Both the position numbers and the translations under genes were made by a program. Below are positions 1 through 10,532 of a stretch of DNA of 64,000 nt, piece after piece. The stretch's first letter is position 1, and every line of letters begins with the position of its first letter. The notes under the pieces were generated by a model. That model saw nothing but the letters and a program-made list of their open reading frames with translations, did not search any database and was not told the DNA's origin. The stretch lies in the NCBI GenBank assembly GCA_030280995.1, contig JASXTE010000001.1:25003106-25067105 (forward strand), in the 5' to 3' direction. This DNA is from Hemileia vastatrix. Lineage: Eukaryota; Basidiomycota; Pucciniomycetes; Pucciniales; Zaghouaniaceae.

Positions 1-978
1 TCTTTATGTCCTTACTTTAAAGAGATGGATGCAATTTTTGGAGAGTGAGCTGATGTTAATCCTGTAAACATGTTGGATGGAGAAGATCCTATCTCCAAAC
101 ATGATGTCGAAGCAAATCTTTTCCCATCCTCTTCCTCCACTCAAGCCTCCCCTCATTTGAATGAGACATATCTAAATAGCTTTTCTGTAGATCCTATAGG
201 TGATTTAACCCAACCAAATCTAACTCAGGTCTGTTTCTTTTTTCTTTTATCTTATCAATTCTATTTTTTATTTACTTATCTTTTTCTTATTTCTTAAAAG
301 GCTGATGAACAAACCCAGGATCCTCAATCAACTGAGTCTGAAGCTAGTGACAATGATGAGGAGGAAAATGCTACGTTGAACAAAAAGAGAAGGGCTTCAA
401 CTAGTCTAAATTTCCTCTCCCAAAGAAGACAAAAAAGTGATACTTCATCACAAACACATTTTTCTTCTATGGAAAAGTTTTTAGAGAAACGAGATGCTGG
501 TAAGTGATATCATACCTCTTATTACTTTACTCTGCTTTTCTTCTACTTTATGTTAATTTTTATTCTCACTCTAGAACAAGTGGAAATTTCTAAAGAGACT
601 CTGAGCTTTGAAAATAAGAAATACGAGCTCTCTTTAAGGAGGGATGACAGAGTACAAGATTTGGAAGAGAGGAAGTATGAGCTCTCCTTACAGAAGGATG
701 ATCGGATCCAAGATTTGGAGGAGAAGAAGTTTGAGCTCTCTTTACAGAAGGATGGTAGGGCCCAAGATTTGGAGGAGAAGAAGTTTGAGTTAACTCTTAG
801 TATTGAAAAATCCAAAAATAAGGAAAAAACACTCGAGCATCAAAACTTAATGGAACAGATGAAGTATAAGCATGATCTCCAAGAAAGTTCTAAAAAGAAA
901 GATTTCTTGATCAAATGCATTAAAGCAAACAAATCTGTTGAAGAAATAGAACGTTTAATGAAATTTTTTGTTGACTAG
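1..978 (+). pseudogene. Harbinger accessory protein (Myb/SANT-associated, NAM-like C-terminus), three exons, 5' cut
   Basis: Three exons read in one frame: 1-228, 301-499 and 575-978. The introns are 229-300 (72 nt, CAG|GT to AAG) and 500-574 (75 nt, GTAAGT to CTAG), and the phases match at both joins. The start lies before the window. The visible N-terminal part resembles the end of the Myb/SANT-like domain that Harbinger partners use to bind DNA and to carry the transposase into the nucleus. A TGA at 46-48 interrupts the frame. The middle is acidic with a basic KKRR patch. The C-terminus is a long charged coiled coil holding three 18-residue repeats. The pairing with the downstream transposase supports the assignment; no Myb motif can be checked here. 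Confidence 0.6.
619..780 (+). repeat. 54-bp coding tandem repeat, three copies
   Basis: Three consecutive 18-codon units each encode a K(Y/F)ELSL-type start followed by a QDLEE-type end. A fourth unit is begun (KFELTL) after 780. The units differ at a few positions, so they are old enough to have diverged. They lengthen the predicted coiled coil of the Harbinger accessory protein without breaking frame. Confidence 0.85.
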
Positions 979-1119
979 TTTCTTTTATTTCTTTCACACT
1001 TCATGTGTTCATATTTATTTGTACATAAATTTTACAATTATTTTCTGTATTTCTTGAAATATCGTATTTTCATGTTAAATATTCTTTTTTTAAATAAAAT
1101 TTTCAAGTCTCCTTTGAAA

Positions 1120-1540
1120 ATTTGACAATCCCCCACCCCTGGATTTTTTTGAAGTAAGGGGTGGGTATCACAAAAATTCTTTCATGTCATGAATCTTGAA
1201 AGTTTTATATGAAAATTTGGCTTTACTACCCCCTGCATTTTACTGGTATCCCAAAAATTCTTACATGTCAAGAATTTCACAAGTCTTATAAGAAATTTTG
1301 GCACAACCCCCCATGGATTTTATTGAAGTAAGGGACGGGTATCACAAAAATATTTACAAGTCAAAAAAATTCTATATCTGTTTAAAAAAATTGGCAATAC
1401 TCTCCCCTGCATTTTATTGAAGCAAGGGGTGGGTATCACCAAAATTTTTCTAAGTCATCAATTTCACATGTCAGATTTGAAAATTTGGCAATACCCCCCC
1501 CTTCATTTTATTGAAGTAAGGGGTGGAAGTCATCTAAATT
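1120..1540. repeat. 94-bp minisatellite, about 4.5 copies, each with a hairpin
   Basis: The segment GAAGTAAGGGGTGGG recurs at 1151, 1325, 1419 and 1513. The last two steps are 94 bp each and the first spans two units, one of them shortened. In each unit a CCCACCCC or CCCC(T/A) arm lies about 20 bp before a GGGGTGGG arm, so each unit can fold back. It lies between the accessory gene and the oxygenase. The rest of 979-1826 shows no gene I can support, apart from a short minus-strand frame at 1590-1733 that looks protein-like and could be a further exon of the oxygenase. Confidence 0.8.
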
Positions 1541-1826
1541 TAATATAATTACATAAATTATTAAATAAATATCTAATATATATCAATTTCCCTAGTTTAA
1601 AGTAATGACAATCCCTCAAGCCAAAATGCAGACCAAGTCGAGAAACAAAAGTTTGGGACTTTCCACAGGTATAGGCAAGAGGAACCCCATGAAACAAATA
1701 AATGTTATCATGATTACCTGTTATACAACACAAGGTCGATGGCTCATCACATTACTTGAGAAAATTGATATATAAAAAATATTTATTAAAAATTTATGAA
1801 AAAATATAAAATTTTTGATGACAACT

Positions 1827-2444
1827 CTAATCCCCATACTTTTTGGATCTAGATAAAGTTTTTTTAAATTGAATAACTTTACCTTCTTTCTTTACCTTAT
1901 TGATTCTTTGTATCAACTTATTACTGATTTGAAATGAGCAACCGAAATGAGTGAAATCTTGACAGGATTCCAAACCAGGAGGAGCTTTGGTCGTTTGATG
2001 ATTATCCTTAGAAGAATTCCAAATAGTTTCAATGATACCATTTCCCAAACCAAAATCAATGATGCACCGGTGGTCTGGAAAATTTAAACCATGCCCTTTG
2101 ATTTTAGCTGGAGATGGTATTGGGTGGCCAGTTATCGGATTGATATATGAGAATATTCCAAAAGTAAGAAAATTGGCATCATTCCTATCGATATGAATCC
2201 TATTGTGGAATCCAGAATGAGTGATAATAACATTAGAAAATAAAAGATATTCGTGACTGATATCTTCCCATTCGGAGTCACACCAATTCGGTATTCCAAC
2301 TTTGGTTGCAAGTTCATGATTTTCTTCAAATGCTTTATTACAGAGCTTGTTGAGTCGAAAAGCAAGAAAAGAGTCAAAGGAAGGTAGAATGTCCCATAAG
2401 TGAAAATCTTCATCTTTTTGAGCTTTAGTGATATTCTTGACCAA
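1827..2444 (-). CDS. Tet-like 2OG-Fe(II) oxygenase, N-terminally incomplete
   Basis: An uninterrupted frame of about 205 codons with the signature of the fungal Tet/JBP-like 2-oxoglutarate dioxygenases. The iron-binding HxD is H84-I-D86, shortly after THSGFHNR. The IDFGLGNGI.E..W segment is at about 128-141, a distal histidine is at 148 (NHQTT), and the C-terminal GCSFQIS is near 187-193. Known members oxidise 5-methylcytosine or are predicted to modify nucleic acids; the substrate of this one is unknown. The frame stays open upstream of 2444 through a TTG, back to a possible splice acceptor (TATCTAG) near 2482. Upstream exons were therefore lost or are unrecognised. No ATG start is visible. 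It lies inside the Harbinger element and reads the same way as the transposase. Confidence 0.65.
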   Translation of the reverse strand: MVKNITKAQKDEDFHLWDILPSFDSFLAFRLNKLCNKAFEENHELATKVGIPNWCDSEWEDISHEYLLFSNVIITHSGFHNRIHIDRNDANFLTFGIFSYINPITGHPIPSPAKIKGHGLNFPDHRCIIDFGLGNGIIETIWNSSKDNHQTTKAPPGLESCQDFTHFGCSFQISNKLIQRINKVKKEGKVIQFKKTLSRSKKYGD

Positions 2445-2533
2445 CGAATATATGCCTATATGATTGAAATGCCTAGATAATAATCATATAAGAGTTTCAG
2501 AATCCTTATCCTCTAAATATGCAAGATAAAAAT

Positions 2534-2885
2534 GTGAAATAAGACAAGTGAAATTTGGAAAAAAGGCTCAACTTCAAAGGTCAAAATCTCAGCAACCACT
2601 GAACCTAATTCAAACCTGTTTGTGGGAAATGAAAGATATGCTTGAGTAGAATCTTCAGTTAAAGGACATGTGATTTAAATAAACCTAACCCTAATTTGTT
2701 ACATAAAAAAATGAAATAAAAATTTAAATTGGGAAAAAAAAGGCTCAACTTTAACGGTCAATATCTCAGCAACCACTGAATCAAATTCAAATCTGTTTGC
2801 AGGAAATGAAAGGTAGCCTTCAGGAGAATCTTCAGTAAAAAGAACATTAGATTTGAATAAACCTAACCCTAATTCCGAGTCTGAT
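2534..2885. repeat. 177-bp direct duplication
   Basis: Two tandem copies, with GGCTCAACTT at 2565 and 2743 as matching landmarks. Each contains ATCTCAGCAACCACTGAA and ends in AAACCTAACCCTAATT. The copies are clearly diverged. No coding sense was found. It lies upstream of the oxygenase. Confidence 0.75.
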
Positions 2886-3719
2886 TTTCAAAATTTTACA
2901 AAAACTTGAAAAGTGGTAATGAAGATGAGATCAAAAGGAGTTTTATAAGTTCACTGTTATCCAGATAAGAGTCATACATATATTTAAGTATGAAGTTTTT
3001 ATAAAAGGAATGAGATATCATATAGGCATGAAAAAAAGGAGATGAAACTTACCTTGATTGAAAAGTAGGAAAAATAGAGTGAGAAAGATTGATGTTGGAA
3101 TTGTGGGGAAATTGAATATGGAGTAAGTGAAATGCATAAAGAATGTGCAATGTATGTGTTTCAATGAAATGGAGCCAAAAAAAAGTGAAATAAGGGAAAG
3201 GGGGGATAATGACAATGCCAAGGAGGGATGAAGAGTAGGGTGATGGAGCTAAAAAATAAAGTAAAGAGGGAGAGAAAAAAAAGGTTAATTATACCATTGA
3301 AATCCAAAATAACCACTTACAAAAAAAATTTAGACAAAAAAAATAAAATAAACAGAAAAAAACAAAAAAAATTATAATTAGTAATCAAAAAATCAAAAAA
3401 AAAAGAATAAAATGACTTACCTGGAGAGATGAGATGACAAAATGAATGAAACCAAATTGTTTGAGGGATGTTGGAGGAGAATAGGAAAAGGATATGAGGG
3501 ATGAATGAAAAAAAAAATCACTGACAAAATATGCAATTTCAGAAAATATGCAATTTCATGTTGAGCTGGTGAAAGAAAACCAATGAGCCATCCAAAAAAA
3601 AGATATTCACCGTAAATTCAAAAAAAAAAAAGAATATGCAACAAACCAAAATACAAAACCAAGTGATTAAAGTACACAAAGAGGACATTTGGAAAGTATG
3701 AAAACATAAAAATAAAAAA
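2886..3719. other. Non-coding stretch of the Harbinger element
   Basis: Purine-rich and A-rich sequence with no frame I can support. The short minus-strand frame near 3018-3221 has only hydrophobic low-complexity content and is not called. Confidence 0.5.
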
Positions 3720-5030
3720 TTAAAAGGGTGAAGAGAAATGTTGGAGAGTAATTGGCATTATAATGGGGCGTATGCCGGTTGATTGAATGATTTGTGAATC
3801 AAGTGAGGGGAGTGCCAGTGGTGGTTCAGGATCATCTTCTTCATAAAGCTCATTCCACTCATCCTTTAAATCAGCTAGAATATTGTGGAGTATTACGCAA
3901 GTCAAGATCCAATGATTTGCAGTTTTGATCTTCAATTTTTTTTGAAATTGGATTCTGAGCCCCCAAAGACTAGAAAATCGTCCCTTTAAAATACCTATAG
4001 CATGTTCAATTTGTACTCTTGATTGTGCAAGGTGATAATTAAATTTAGTTTTGGGGTCATTTTCTGAATTTGCACCATGGAAAGCAGGTATAATGTACTT
4101 TCGACTTGCATATGCTGAGTCTGCAAGGAGGTACTGAGATTCATCAAAGTATGAGTCAGGGGATTGAGAAATCCTCATTCTTTGGAAGACGGAAGAGTCA
4201 TGACATGATCCAGGGCAGCCACTGTGAAAAGCAATAAATTTTTTATTGACATCGCATACAAGTTGAACGGCAATAGAGTATCTAGAAAGAAGATAAAAAG
4301 TTAGATTGTGAAAGATGAGAACTTGGAGAAGATTTTGAAGAAACCTTTTTTTGCGATCAAAATAATGGTTGCCATCATGAGCAGGCTTTTGACTCAAAGG
4401 GATGGTTGTGCCATCAACAAAACCTATACAGCCAGGGAAACCTTCAGCTTGCATTACTTGAGAGGATTCAAGTCGCTGTTCTGGAGTTGGCCAAGCAAGA
4501 GTTTGAGACTTGAGGGAAAGGATAGCAATCATACAGCGCTTGGTGTATAATATCACGGTACCATATCCTATGTTAAAGAGATTATCCAAACGTCTTACGG
4601 CAGCACCATTTCCATTTGAGCCAAAGCGACATAGAGCAACAGCAAGTTGGATGGCAGGATTACGCTGTTTGTTATGAGAATTGTTATGGAAGATAGGATG
4701 ATTGGAGATGAGTTGATAAAGTTTGAAGAAAGAATCGGGAGAAGTTCTAAAAAGTTGTGTGAAGTTTAAATGAGGAATGTTGAGAATGGAGGCCAGATCA
4801 TATCAGGGATGATGATAAAGATTTGGCCCCCTAATGATGATGTAACGCTTTTTGGAAAGAAAACACATATAAGCTAAAGCATCTTCCAAATCAGAGTCAG
4901 ATTTATAGTAAAGAACTAAAAGAAAAGTGATAGCATTCATTGTTGAGTGAAGTAGCTTCCTAGTAGAGAGGTGTTTCATTGTTGTTGGTGGAAGGGTTAT
5001 GTGATGAGGGAAGTGGGAATTCACCGCCAA
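3720..5030 (-). pseudogene. PIF/Harbinger DDE transposase (DDE_Tnp_4 type), one intron, one nonsense codon
   Basis: It catalyses cut-and-paste transposition in the nucleus. The catalytic residues are visible in order: D in GFVDGTT, D in LLADSAYA, and E in VQIEHAIGILKG. A 63-nt intron (4282-4344, AG|GTTTC to TTTCTAG) is a multiple of three and stays open, so unspliced translation would insert 21 residues. Splicing restores the family motif DRKKRYSIAVQ. The N-terminal part (5030-4803) joins in frame across a single TGA at about 4801 to the rest. The frame from there to 3720 is clean. Apart from that stop the protein is near full length (about 415 codons). Confidence 0.85.
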
Positions 5031-5241
5031 ATGTGCAGTTGGGGTGTGTAGATAGAAAAAAAACTTAAGTGTTCGCCACCAAAATTAAGTAGCATAGAGT
5101 GAGGAAATACTTAAGGATGGCATCAGCAATTATAAGTCATGTGACTTTCTTAAAAATCCATCATGGATGAGATGAGTTTGGGATCAGGAATTAAGAATGG
5201 AAATTGGGGTATAAGAGGCGGGATAATGCATTATTGTGGAT

Positions 5242-5277
5242 TTCTTATCCACTAGCCCTGGGGCTAGTGGATAAGAA
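5242..5277. repeat. Perfect 17-bp inverted repeat around TG
   Basis: TTCTTATCCACTAGCCC, then TG, then its exact reverse complement. Flanking bases (ATTATTGTGGA to the left, TCCGCAATTAATAAT to the right) extend it imperfectly. It lies between the transposase start and the presumed right end of the Harbinger element. It could be part of the element's subterminal region or a small foldback insertion. Perfect arms suggest recent origin or conversion. Confidence 0.85.
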
Positions 5278-5369
5278 TCTTCCGCAATTAATAATGTCTG
5301 ATCCCGGGAAAAAAAATTCCTGATCCCTAATTGCGGATCCCTGAACATTGATACCCCCTATTTAGTCAG

Positions 5370-6824
5370 ATATTGGGAAAACACATTTCTATCTTTTATT
5401 TATTTAGCTCTGTGTGTTTTAATGTATTCTAGAGGAAAAAATTAAGAAATTTGATGGCTCAGTATGTTTTTTAGAAAAATTAAGTGTATTTAAAATAATC
5501 ATATGGCATAGTCAGAAAATGGAAAACTAAACCAAAGTAAGAATCAGGCCATGTGGCTTAAACTTTAAAATTAAAGATTCAAATTTTGGGTCAAATGGAT
5601 TTTTTGATAAAAATAGCCACTGATTTTATTTAATATTTTTTCCACAAAAAATTAATTAAATCATCAGACAGTTTAAAAGTAATTTTGAAATAAATAATAT
5701 TATTTTTGGTATTTCTAATGATCAAGTTCAATTCAACATTAACATTAAACTGTGTTTTATAAAAAAAATAAATTCAATTGATCAGATTCTTAAGCTTCCC
5801 TTTTTTGAATTTATATTATTTTTTCATTGAAATTTCAATATTACTTCAGCAAAAAATCTGTCAAGGGTCACTTTTGGTCTAGAAGCTTTGGTATGGTGTA
5901 ATATGAAGATTTTTAAGGATTATTGGACTCTCAACAGTTTGGTACGTATTTCTCAATCAAGTATTGTTTCTTTTACTCAATAATAAGAGGTAGATTAAAA
6001 TATTTATATAATTTATAGATTAGAATTACGTCCTTGTAAATACTAAAGATATAAAATATAAGAAATAAGTGTTTAACTTTTGTAGTTGTAGTAATAAGTG
6101 AGCTGGTAATATAGAATGATTAAAAGACAACAAAAAGAGAGGCCTTTTATAGGCAAAGGAGAGACAAAGCACGGCAATCAAATTCTAAAAACAGTAGGAA
6201 GAGAGAGAGAAAAGAACATTCCAGAAAGAGTATTTCAAATAATAAAGTTATTCTAAAAAGAAGGCGTCAAAAAAGATGTATTTACAGAGTATGTCAGAAA
6301 TACATCAATATTTAATATTTACTGTAAAAGTCAATCCTAAATAAGAAATTTGATTTTTTTGTATATATTTAATATTATTTGAATATTTAAATCTTATTTT
6401 ATCTTTATATTTATTTTTTAATATAAATTTTTATTTTTCCCAACCTGTCAAATGAGCACGGTGTTAGAGAAAAATACAAGGGACAAAATTATAATTATAA
6501 TTTTAATTATTTAATTAATTAATTATTTTAATTTGAACATTCTGTAATTAGTTAATTTATTATAACTAATTTTAATGTAAATAAAATAAAATAATAATTA
6601 AAAATGATAAGGTGCGGCTTCATCCAGTAAATAATTAATTATTTCACTGGGTAAGTCTAGTAGCCTGGCTGACAAAATCATTCATCCTTGGTTAAGGGTT
6701 CATGATGAGCTCAAAGTAAAGTTCAGTATCAGCTCATTATAAGTTCAGTATGAGTTCCATCTCAGTTCCATCTGACTTTAAGTTGAGGACTTGTTAGCAA
6801 GTCCCCCTCAAATATTACATGGTG
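5370..6824. mobile_element. CACTA-like element remnant (right end present), split by a solo LTR
   Basis: Sequence at 5370-5858 plus 6675-6824 is a diverged match, in the same order and orientation, to 41980-42587, the right arm of the complete element at 38000-42587. The right end has the palindrome GGACTTGTTAGCAAGTCC followed by AATATTACATGGTG. The left part is missing, perhaps lost at the Harbinger junction. No coding. Confidence 0.7.
5859..6674. mobile_element. Solo LTR, 816 bp, target duplication AAATC
   Basis: Starts TGTCAAGGG and ends GGCTGACA (TG...CA with a TGTCA/TGACA inverted end). It is flanked by AAATC at 5854-5858 and 6675-6679. Removing it joins the two halves of the CACTA-like remnant. 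It does not obviously match the other LTRs in the window, so the full element of this family lies elsewhere. Confidence 0.85.
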
Positions 6825-9800
6825 AATTGATTTTATGTTATAATATGTAATTTTTTAAATTGTTTTTATTTTATTTTATTCTATTTTAATACACTAATTT
6901 TATTTAATTTATTACCTCAAATTAAATTGTATTGTATTGTATTATATTGAGTTTTATTTGTTTATGTATCATATAATTTTATTTTATTGCACTTTATTAA
7001 ATTCCTTTTCAAAATATATAATAATGATTTATTTTTTTATCTCATTTTATACCAGTTGTATTTATCTTTTTTTAATTCTAGCTATTATAATCATCTATCT
7101 TTCTTTCTTATATTCAATTACATTATAATAAGTCTTAATGTCATTGAATTCATTTTACTAGATTTGATGGATGCTGATGTATAGCCATGTAGAAGCATTA
7201 AGTTGTTTGAAATTGGCCGTTGAAATCTGATGTACACCCATAGATCATAGTTCACAGGCAAAAAATTGGATGTGGTACTCTGATTTATGGCTGTAGATCA
7301 GAGTACACATGCATAAAAATGGTTGGTGAACTCTGACGTAAAGCTGTAGATCAGAGGTCACATGCTCAAAATTGAATGTGGTACTCTGATGTACGACTGT
7401 AGATCAGAGTACCACATGCATGAAATTGGGTTGTGAAGTCTGATTAATGGGTTTACATCAGAGTTCACCAACTCATTTTAAGAATTCAAAGACTTTTATT
7501 TGCACATTTAATATCATCTTTTAAAATAAAATAAGATAATAAAAACTAAATTAAGATGTAAGTTAATCAAATATACTAAAATAAAATAAGACAAAATTAA
7601 ATTAAATAGAATAATAGTGAGTGAAATGAAATGAAATGAAATATGATTTAATATAATACAGTATTATATAGTATGATAGAGTAAAATAAAGCAAAATCAG
7701 ATCAAATAAAATGAAGTAAATTAAATATTTTTTTAAAAGGAATCATAAAAATTAAAGAAAATTTTTAACTCATTAAGAAACATTATCAAAAAAATTAACT
7801 TTTTACATGAGCAAGGTTTTTTCAATGTAGTTCATATAATCTAGATAAACCAATGCATTAGAATATAAACTACGGACAGAACTTGAAGTCTGATAAGCTT
7901 TTTATCAATATATATAGGGGTAAATAAAATAATTCTTCATGAATAGGGCTCTTATAGCTCTCATTAAAAAAACTGAATACAAATGAGTTTAATAGGTCTT
8001 TTTATTCCCAGATACCTATGTACTTAAATTTAAAGCTTTTTATTTACACCATATACCAGTTTATTAATTTTTAAAACTTCTTTTAAAAATTCAAGGGAAT
8101 TAAATATGTTTAATGTTTAAGTTAACTTGAAGAATGCTCAGGATGAGATTTGCATTGGAATTTCAATCAGAGATCCATTTAGACCAAGATTAACCTTGTG
8201 ATAAGATATCAAAAAAATTATAAAGATATGATTCTATTAACTTAATGTTTTTGAAAAAAAAGTTACTTAGGCAATAGAAGGATGAAATTTAAAATAATAT
8301 ATTTTAAAAATGTATTTGAATTTATTAAAAATAAATTTATTTGATTTTTTGTATATGATTATATAAAAATTTAAAGTGGATGCTCAAATTTAAAGCATGT
8401 AAAAAAGTCTTGTATGAAATTTCAAGTGGAATTGTATGGAGATTATGAAAAACATCTGAAACTGAAAATCATTACACTATAGGAGATAAAAAATTAATAA
8501 CTTTATCACAAAACTCATGCTTAAATGTGTGGAATAACATTTAATTATTAATTTTATTTAATGTAAATGCCTTCTTCTAATTGTTAATAAATATCTTTGG
8601 GATTTTTGAGTTTTATTGTAGGTTTTTTTTTCTCAAAATGTTTTATAGATAATAAAATTTGAATGTTTTTTCAATGATATGTATAATTAATATTGTCATA
8701 AAATGAAATTATTGGAAAGAAGGAATGTGTTACTATGTATTGATTAATTTCAATATTTCATTACTTTTGATTCTTTCAATTTTATTATTGATATAAGTAG
8801 TAAGAACTTATGTATCTTGAATTACTGAAGATCTATAAAAAGCCTTAAACTAGAATTTAATTTAAGTTAGATTTAAAATGGAGTTATCCACTTTAGTATA
8901 ACAGGGTGAAGAATTTAAGGCCATAACTCAGTATTCATATGATTGAAATAAAGCTGCTTCTGTAGTAAGAAATATAAGATGAATGTGAATTCTGATGTTT
9001 GGTGATACAATAGCATCCATCCTCTTATTTCAATTTTTCTCAACCACTTTCTCTAATTTTCTCACTCTTACTAGCACCTTTATATGTGATCATATTTTCT
9101 CAAAAAATGTTTTTCTACCTTCCTTTCAACTTTCACTTTTCTCTCCTCCTTTTTCTTTCACTCCCTATCACACAAATCTTGACCTGTTTCTTTTTCCATA
9201 AATTTACTCTCCACTACTTCCAATACCCTTCAATAAAAAATTTAACCCATTCTTATCCCTTTTTCTATCCTCTGTTATATTTAAAGCCACTTTAAACCCA
9301 TTTTACTTCCCTCTTTACTCCTTTTTTCAACTCATATCTCCAATTTTTATCATTACCCTTTGCCTTTTGCTACACTTACCCTCTCATCGATCTGTTTTCA
9401 TTTCCTTCTCAAAATAATCCTCTTGTTTTCTATGAGCTATAACAGGCATAAATGTCTGAGGAAGTGATAAATAAGGATGGGAAGATGTGGAAAGGGGTAG
9501 GGTCGCTTTTAAAGAGTCAGAGAGCATTTGATGTCAGGAGAAAGGGTTTAAAATTTTGTAAATAATTGTGTTGAGAGAAAATAAAACAAATTTTTAACAG
9601 GGGAATAATATTAAAAATAATATTTTATGTAAGGCCAAAGGTAGGAATGGAGAGGTAATTAAAATTGTCCAAAAAATAAAATAATAATAAAACATGATAT
9701 ATATGTTATATAGCATCAAAACAGGAATGGAATCAACTCAAAAAAATATAAATCAAACAAAACATTTTTATACTATTCATTCTAATAAAATTTCATTTTA

Positions 9801-10511
9801 TGTCTTTCTTTTTTTATATTTTGAAGATAAAGGTTTAATATATTGAAAAAAATACTATTACATGCATATTTTATTTATTTATTGAATACAAAACAGAATA
9901 GATATTCATGTTAGAGTTTAATTTTATCACCAAAGTATTATTCTCTTCATTTTTGTAAGTGTTTTACATTTTTTGGATATTTTGAATATAAATAATGATT
10001 AATAAAATCTTTTTGAATAATTAAAATTAAATTTTTGTTTCAAATTCTTACTGGGAAAGTTTAATGAAAGATATTAATTCCCAAAATCTTTTTCTTGAAT
10101 GATTCACTATAGTTCCTCATAATTTCACCATTTATTAACAATTAAGTAAGATTATTTGAGAATTTAAGATCACTTTTATTTCAATTTAAGTTGGGGTGTG
10201 TCTATTTTTACATGAAACAAAGTATAAAATTATTTTAATTATTTTGTAGCTTTTCAGAATAGCTTAGCTGTGTGTAATGTGGATTTCTACATACCATTAC
10301 AAAATTATGTTTTTAATGATTCAACATTGTTTCAAAAAATGCTCACATGTACTTCAATAAATAATCAAGCTAGCTTCATCAGAGGTTCAATGTATTTTCA
10401 CACTTTATTCCTTATTGTTTCATCACTACCTCAATGTGTGATCAATTAGATATGAATTTAGGTTCAAGGTTGTGGACTTGCTAGCAAGTCTGCCCCCCAT
10501 ATTGTGTGGTG
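6825..10511. mobile_element. CACTA-like family element, right end at 10511, left end not found
   Basis: The right end has GGACTTGCTAGCAAGTC, GCCCCCC, ATATTGTGTGGTG. Its subterminal sequence (10380-10480) is the reverse complement of the left end of the element at 38000. Inside are a pyrimidine-rich block (9000-9400) resembling the reverse of the GA-rich block at 39300-39590, and long AT-rich non-coding stretches. I see no transposase. The left border could not be set; 6825 is only the end of the neighbouring remnant. Confidence 0.5.
7227..7480. repeat. 53-bp minisatellite, about 4.7 copies, with palindromic units
   Basis: Units start CTGAT or CTGAC at 7227, 7280, 7333, 7386 and 7440, giving steps of 53, 53, 53 and 54. 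Each unit carries GTACTCTGAT...ATCAGAGTAC-type arms around the unit junction, so neighbouring units can form hairpins. It lies near the left part of the CACTA-like element, where terminal and subterminal repeats usually bind transposase. Confidence 0.9.
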
Positions 10512-10532
10512 ATAGGGTTCAGATATGGGATT

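Larger units (their letters stand above)
1..5358. mobile_element. PIF/Harbinger DNA transposon, left end outside window
   Basis: The two usual Harbinger proteins are present and convergent: an accessory protein on the plus strand at 1-978 and a DDE transposase on the minus strand at 3720-5030. A Tet-like oxygenase lies between them. The right boundary is inferred: a run ending GATACCCCC near 5358 is a candidate terminal inverted repeat end, but its partner lies before the window. The next family (CACTA-like) starts near 5370. Both proteins carry nonsense codons, so this copy is inactive. Confidence 0.7.

Noticed and set aside
1530..1733. 67-codon minus-strand frame downstream of the oxygenase
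   Set aside because: Part of it looks protein-like, but no splice pair joining it to the oxygenase and no domain could be shown, so it is mentioned only as a possible exon.
2683..2880. AAACCTAACCCTAATT words that resemble telomere repeats
   Set aside because: Only one CCCTAA per 177-bp unit and no tandem array; it is part of a local duplication.
5340..5360. Firm Harbinger terminus
   Set aside because: The partner end lies outside the window and the 3-bp duplication cannot be seen, so the border is only a suggestion.
6937..7184. Hydrophobic frames suggesting small membrane proteins
   Set aside because: T-rich low-complexity DNA inside a transposon remnant; two overlapping frames look equally hydrophobic, with no start context or homology.
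7227..7480. CRISPR-like array
   Set aside because: Adjacent units diverge without a repeat/spacer pattern, and the setting is a eukaryotic transposon.
8995..9295. Phe/Leu/Ser-rich frames on the plus strand
   Set aside because: They come from a CT-rich block of the CACTA-like element; both frames are equally biased and no domain is visible.
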